A DNA stretch of 64,000 nt from Camarhynchus parvulus (taxonomy: Eukaryota > Chordata > Aves > Passeriformes > Thraupidae): positions 3,979,321-4,043,320 of the forward strand of contig NC_044577.1 of assembly GCF_901933205.1 (NCBI RefSeq), read 5' to 3'. The notes beneath the pieces were generated by a model, which worked only from the letters and a program-made list of their open reading frames with translations, was not told where the DNA came from and made no database searches. The stretch's first letter is position 1, and each line of letters starts with the position of its first letter. Made by a program: the position numbers and the translations under genes. Shown in pieces: positions 60,975-64,000 of this stretch.

Positions 60975-61109
60975 AGATACTGAATGGAGGGGTGTATGTT
61001 GGCCAGAACAAATTCCTCTGCTTTGCAGACACCATTCATTGGCAGGACATCGTGCGCAACCCCTGGGCCTCCAACTTCACTCTGGTTCCAACCAATGGCA
61101 GCTCAGGAT
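60975..61109 (+). CDS. ERBB4: ERBB4 internal exon (exon 4 by human numbering), extracellular domain I
   Basis: ERBB4 is the plasma-membrane receptor tyrosine kinase that binds neuregulins and some EGF-family ligands. This exon encodes the last part of extracellular domain I (L1). It starts with the last two bases of a Glu codon and ends with the first base of a Cys codon, giving 44 full codons, and 135 bp is the usual length of exon 4 in the EGFR/ERBB family. The translation begins [20 protein letters not shown], continues with [10 protein letters not shown], and ends at the TNGSSG-Cys junction. ERBB4 fits; ERBB2, ERBB3 and EGFR differ strongly here. Two N-glycosylation sequons (N-F-T and N-G-S) match human Asn174 and Asn181. 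Against my recollection of human ERBB4 there are five substitutions: D150G, Y157F, P172A, L175F and S179P. There is no stop or frameshift. Neighbouring exons are not in the window. Identity is very secure; exon number is inferred from human. Confidence 0.96.
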
Positions 61110-61115
61110 GTAAGT
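61108..61115 (+). promoter_or_regulatory. 5' splice site (donor) of the ERBB4 exon
   Basis: The exon ends ...GGAT and the intron begins GTAAGT at 61110-61115, a perfect match to U1-pairing positions +1 to +6. Splitting the Cys codon after its first base agrees with the phase expected for this family. Confidence 0.93.
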
Positions 61116-64000
61116 ACTGCTTTTATTCTCAGCCTTGTCATCCCCTCAGCATGAAACTGGATAAATATGGCCACAAGTTTTCCCTGATCCTCTGTTATGG
61201 AGAGTTATGTTGGTAAATTTAATTTTCATTGTTCCCTGCCTTTTTCTAAGTTTGTTTACTGCTTGGAGGACCACTTAGTCTGTTCTCAAAAACAGTGTCC
61301 ATAGAGGGTATTTGTGAACATCATAGATTTTCTGAATTTTCTCTCATCTGCTTGCTTTCTCCTGCATTTTCTTTCTCTTCTTTATTGCTAAAGACACTGT
61401 GGTGCTGTGGAAACACAGACATTCTTGTTTGCTTTGCATTTGTTCCTGCTGCTCAGGCTGGTCCTTGAGCCACAAAGGTCTGTCTATGGCATCATAATTA
61501 GCTGCTGGAGTAATTATGGTAAAAGCTCATGGATATTCTGACTTTAGATGAGAAGTGAACCTCAAAGAAATAGTTGTTCTGTTGTCTTGTGTGTATATTG
61601 CTGAAGAGAGAGAGAGAGAGAATTTGCGGAGGATGGGGTGTTCTTCACAATATAATAAATCATTCTCTGCTTTTTACTACATTTTCTTTATTTTAATGCT
61701 TTCCATTGCAAACTTGAAATATCTGTGTGCTTAGAGTTCTTCTATTTCCCTTCTCAAGAATTATTTGCCTTCAGTGAATCATTCTTATGATTCTTGCAGC
61801 AATAATGGATTGTAGTGAATGTTGGTGACAGGGATACAGAGTGTTTAAGCAAAATATTCCATAATGGAGTAAAGTGCATTCAGAATGAATGCTGTGCTGT
61901 TAAAAAGTACCCTCAGGATGTACCAACACTGAAATTCAGAGACAGGCTGGGAAAAAGGTTTATATCACATGTCAAAGGTGGCACCACAGCAGACGTATTG
62001 TTCTGAGCATTCTGGATTTGGGGACGTTCTGGATTGCTTTCCATATCTGAAGCTGTCCCTTGAGGTTGTATAAATGACACATTGCCTCTCTAAATTTCAC
62101 TACAGCCAGGAAACATTTCATTTCTTCTGTTGTATGGTGGCAACTCAGAAAAAAAAATAAACTGTTGAGACTCTGGATAAGGGACCATTTGATGAGTCCC
62201 CATAATTTCTAAGCAGCAACTTGTTTTTAACCAGGTGCTTTGTGGTGTAATAGATTTTATAGAAGGCTGCCTTGCTTTTGTATATCTCATCTGGTCCCCT
62301 TAATACCAGAGCACAGGTACTTGTGATAAAGCTTCCTCCAGGAGCCTGCCAAGCTGCACTGCTCCTCCACATCCCAGCTCCAGAGCTGAGCCTCATCACT
62401 GCTGCCTTCTGGCTGGAAACCTGACATAGTTGTAATGCCAGCTCTCTTATTTGCATCTTAAAAACCCTCATCACTGCTGATGATCAGTTCTAGGCAGAGC
62501 TGATGAAACCTTTGAAGGTGAGGGAATGCCTGTACCCTTTTATGAATCATTGCTTCAAGAAAAAGACTTGGTTCTTACTCTGTTTTGTTCTCTTATTAGG
62601 TTTTCTTTTAACCTTTCCCAGTTCTTCAAGACAAATGCTTCTGCTCTTTTAAAAGAGCAACCAACATCAATACTATCTTTTTGAGGTAACAGAAGTTTTA
62701 CAGGTGACTCCAGAAGAACTGGAACAAGATCCATTCTGAATGCTTTTAGAAACACACTCTGAAAGCAAAGAATGCAAATATCAATGCCCATACACAGCTA
62801 GATGAAAGAATGTATGTGGCAAAGTCCAGTTTTCTTCAGAGTTTTTTTTTAATTATTCCCTTTGAGTTGTTTTGAAATATAGGGAAGGAACAATTTGTGC
62901 TTTGCCATTTGTACTTGATAAATAAGATAAATAGCATTATTTCAATGATGATTGAGAGCTATGTACCAAGTCAGCTTCATTAAGATAACCACCCAAATAT
63001 TACTCTATTTTTCCTTATTTGGGATGAAGCAGTGCACAACTAGACTGTATTTAATTTAAGAAACATGAGTATCTTCTGAGAAACTCGATCCCATCTCAAT
63101 ACAATTCATGAGTCCTTGAAATTTGATTAAATTAGCAAATCCAAACCATTTGTCTTCACAGCTTACACAGGTGAAAATATAAACCCCATTATACAAAAAG
63201 CCAGCAAATGCTTAAAAAGGTCCTAAGGCTTTGGGTAGCAAAGAACTCAGGTACAGAAATCAACATTTAAAATAGTCTGTAATTAAATACCTGTCTGTGT
63301 GTGGTGCATGCATGTACTGTGCACACACATAGGACTTGGAGAAACAAACCTTGAATTTTAACCCTGGAAATTGGTGTAGAATGTCATTAAGTAAGGTATA
63401 TGCTTCTCAATTTTGGCTCACATGTCACTTTTCACTACCTGCTAGGAAGTGTGAGTGCTTGCTGTGCCCAGCCTTGCTTTTCTCCACTGCTGCAGATGAT
63501 GCTCAGTGCATTACAAGGTTCTTTTCTGCACAGACTGTGACTCAGGCTTTTCTGGATCCAGCATGTGTATGTATTTACTGTTTAAATCTCAGGTGTCTCC
63601 TAATTTCCAATGGAAATCTTGGCTAAATCCACTGGAATACAGAAGTACGTGTTGCTTGGCATTACTGAGCATATCCTAATGTCAAAATATTTTGGAAAGA
63701 TCTACTAGGTTTTATTGTTTATCTACAAACCTTTGTCAGAGCGAATGTGAACCAACCAAACCTGCTGTGTGAAGTTCAGCAAAGTCCATCCTAGCAGTAA
63801 TTTAGGGAAGTCTGTGGGATCCTGTAAGACCTGGCTAGCAGCATCATGTACCACATTTAGCCATGACTGGCAGGACTGGAGGGCACCTTTTGCCCCAGGA
63901 ATTGTGAGGGCAGTGGTCCCTGGCTGTTATAGTTGAGACAAAGACAATACAAAGCAACACACTCCATTTTCAGAAGGTTTCAAAGCTGGTTTTATTCTAG
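61110..64000 (+). other. ERBB4: ERBB4 intron downstream of exon 4 (intron 4, 5' portion)
   Basis: This follows the donor site and reaches the window edge. I looked for the small next exon (66 bp in human, cysteine-rich start of domain II) and do not see it. A short GA tract lies at 61605-61621. No clear LTR or CR1 is seen. Short open frames such as 63336-63626 (+) and 62145-62474 (-) have no recognisable similarity. Confidence 0.85.
61605..61621. repeat. (GA)n microsatellite
   Basis: A 17-base alternating AG run about 0.5 kb downstream of the ERBB4 exon. Confidence 0.93.

Noticed and set aside
60919..61216. Plus-strand frames of 64 and 85 codons over the ERBB4 exon
   Set aside because: Both run past the splice sites into the introns. 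The ERBB4 frame is the one in 60959-61216, but only 60975-61109 is exon.
1..64000. CRISPR arrays, operons, tRNA or rRNA genes, U6 or 7SL-type RNAs
   Set aside because: No regularly spaced repeats, no tRNA cloverleaf or conserved small-RNA sequence was recognised by eye; the sequence is a vertebrate intron.

Overview
The window looks like vertebrate, most likely avian (passerine-like), nuclear DNA. The grounds are one small exon with canonical splice sites in tens of kilobases of non-coding sequence, CR1 LINE 3' ends, several avian-type endogenous retrovirus (ERV) LTRs, and no bacterial gene organisation. The only functional coding sequence I can support is one internal exon at 60975-61109 (+). 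Its 135 bp length, codon phase and translation match exon 4 of the receptor tyrosine kinase ERBB4 (end of extracellular domain I). The window is therefore about 61 kb of the intron upstream of that exon (intron 3 by human numbering), the exon, and the first 2.9 kb of the next intron. The other open frames, up to about 184 codons, look like chance frames or repeat-derived ones.

Layout: 1-9.0 kb is mostly unique intron with a GATA microsatellite at 4.6 kb. ERV LTRs lie at 9.1-9.5, 12.46-12.92, 22.25-22.70, 30.13-30.88, 34.06-34.56, 40.61-41.07, 47.9-48.15 and 50.92-51.28 kb, with a doubtful one around an AAAGG microsatellite at 39 kb. All read on the minus strand, antisense to the host gene. 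Three of them (12.5, 22.3 and 40.6 kb) are the same family. The LTR at 34.1-34.6 kb abuts a decayed betaretrovirus-like reverse transcriptase fragment. CR1 3' ends occur at 15.2 (+), 41.2 (-) and 54.3 kb (-). A short L1/Tx1-like reverse-transcriptase remnant lies at 42.15 kb. A nuclear copy of mitochondrial cytochrome b (NUMT) lies at 47.7 kb beside an LTR. Several local duplications (17.6, 35.1/36.4, 36.1, 50.5, 55.2/57.1 and 56.1 kb) and an AT-rich block (44.7-45.5 kb) complete the picture.

Nothing here acts as a multi-gene system. The points of interest are the substitutions in an otherwise conserved ERBB4 exon, the uniform antisense orientation of the LTRs, and the molecular fossils. Repeat family names and evolutionary statements rest on recognition from memory, not on a database search.
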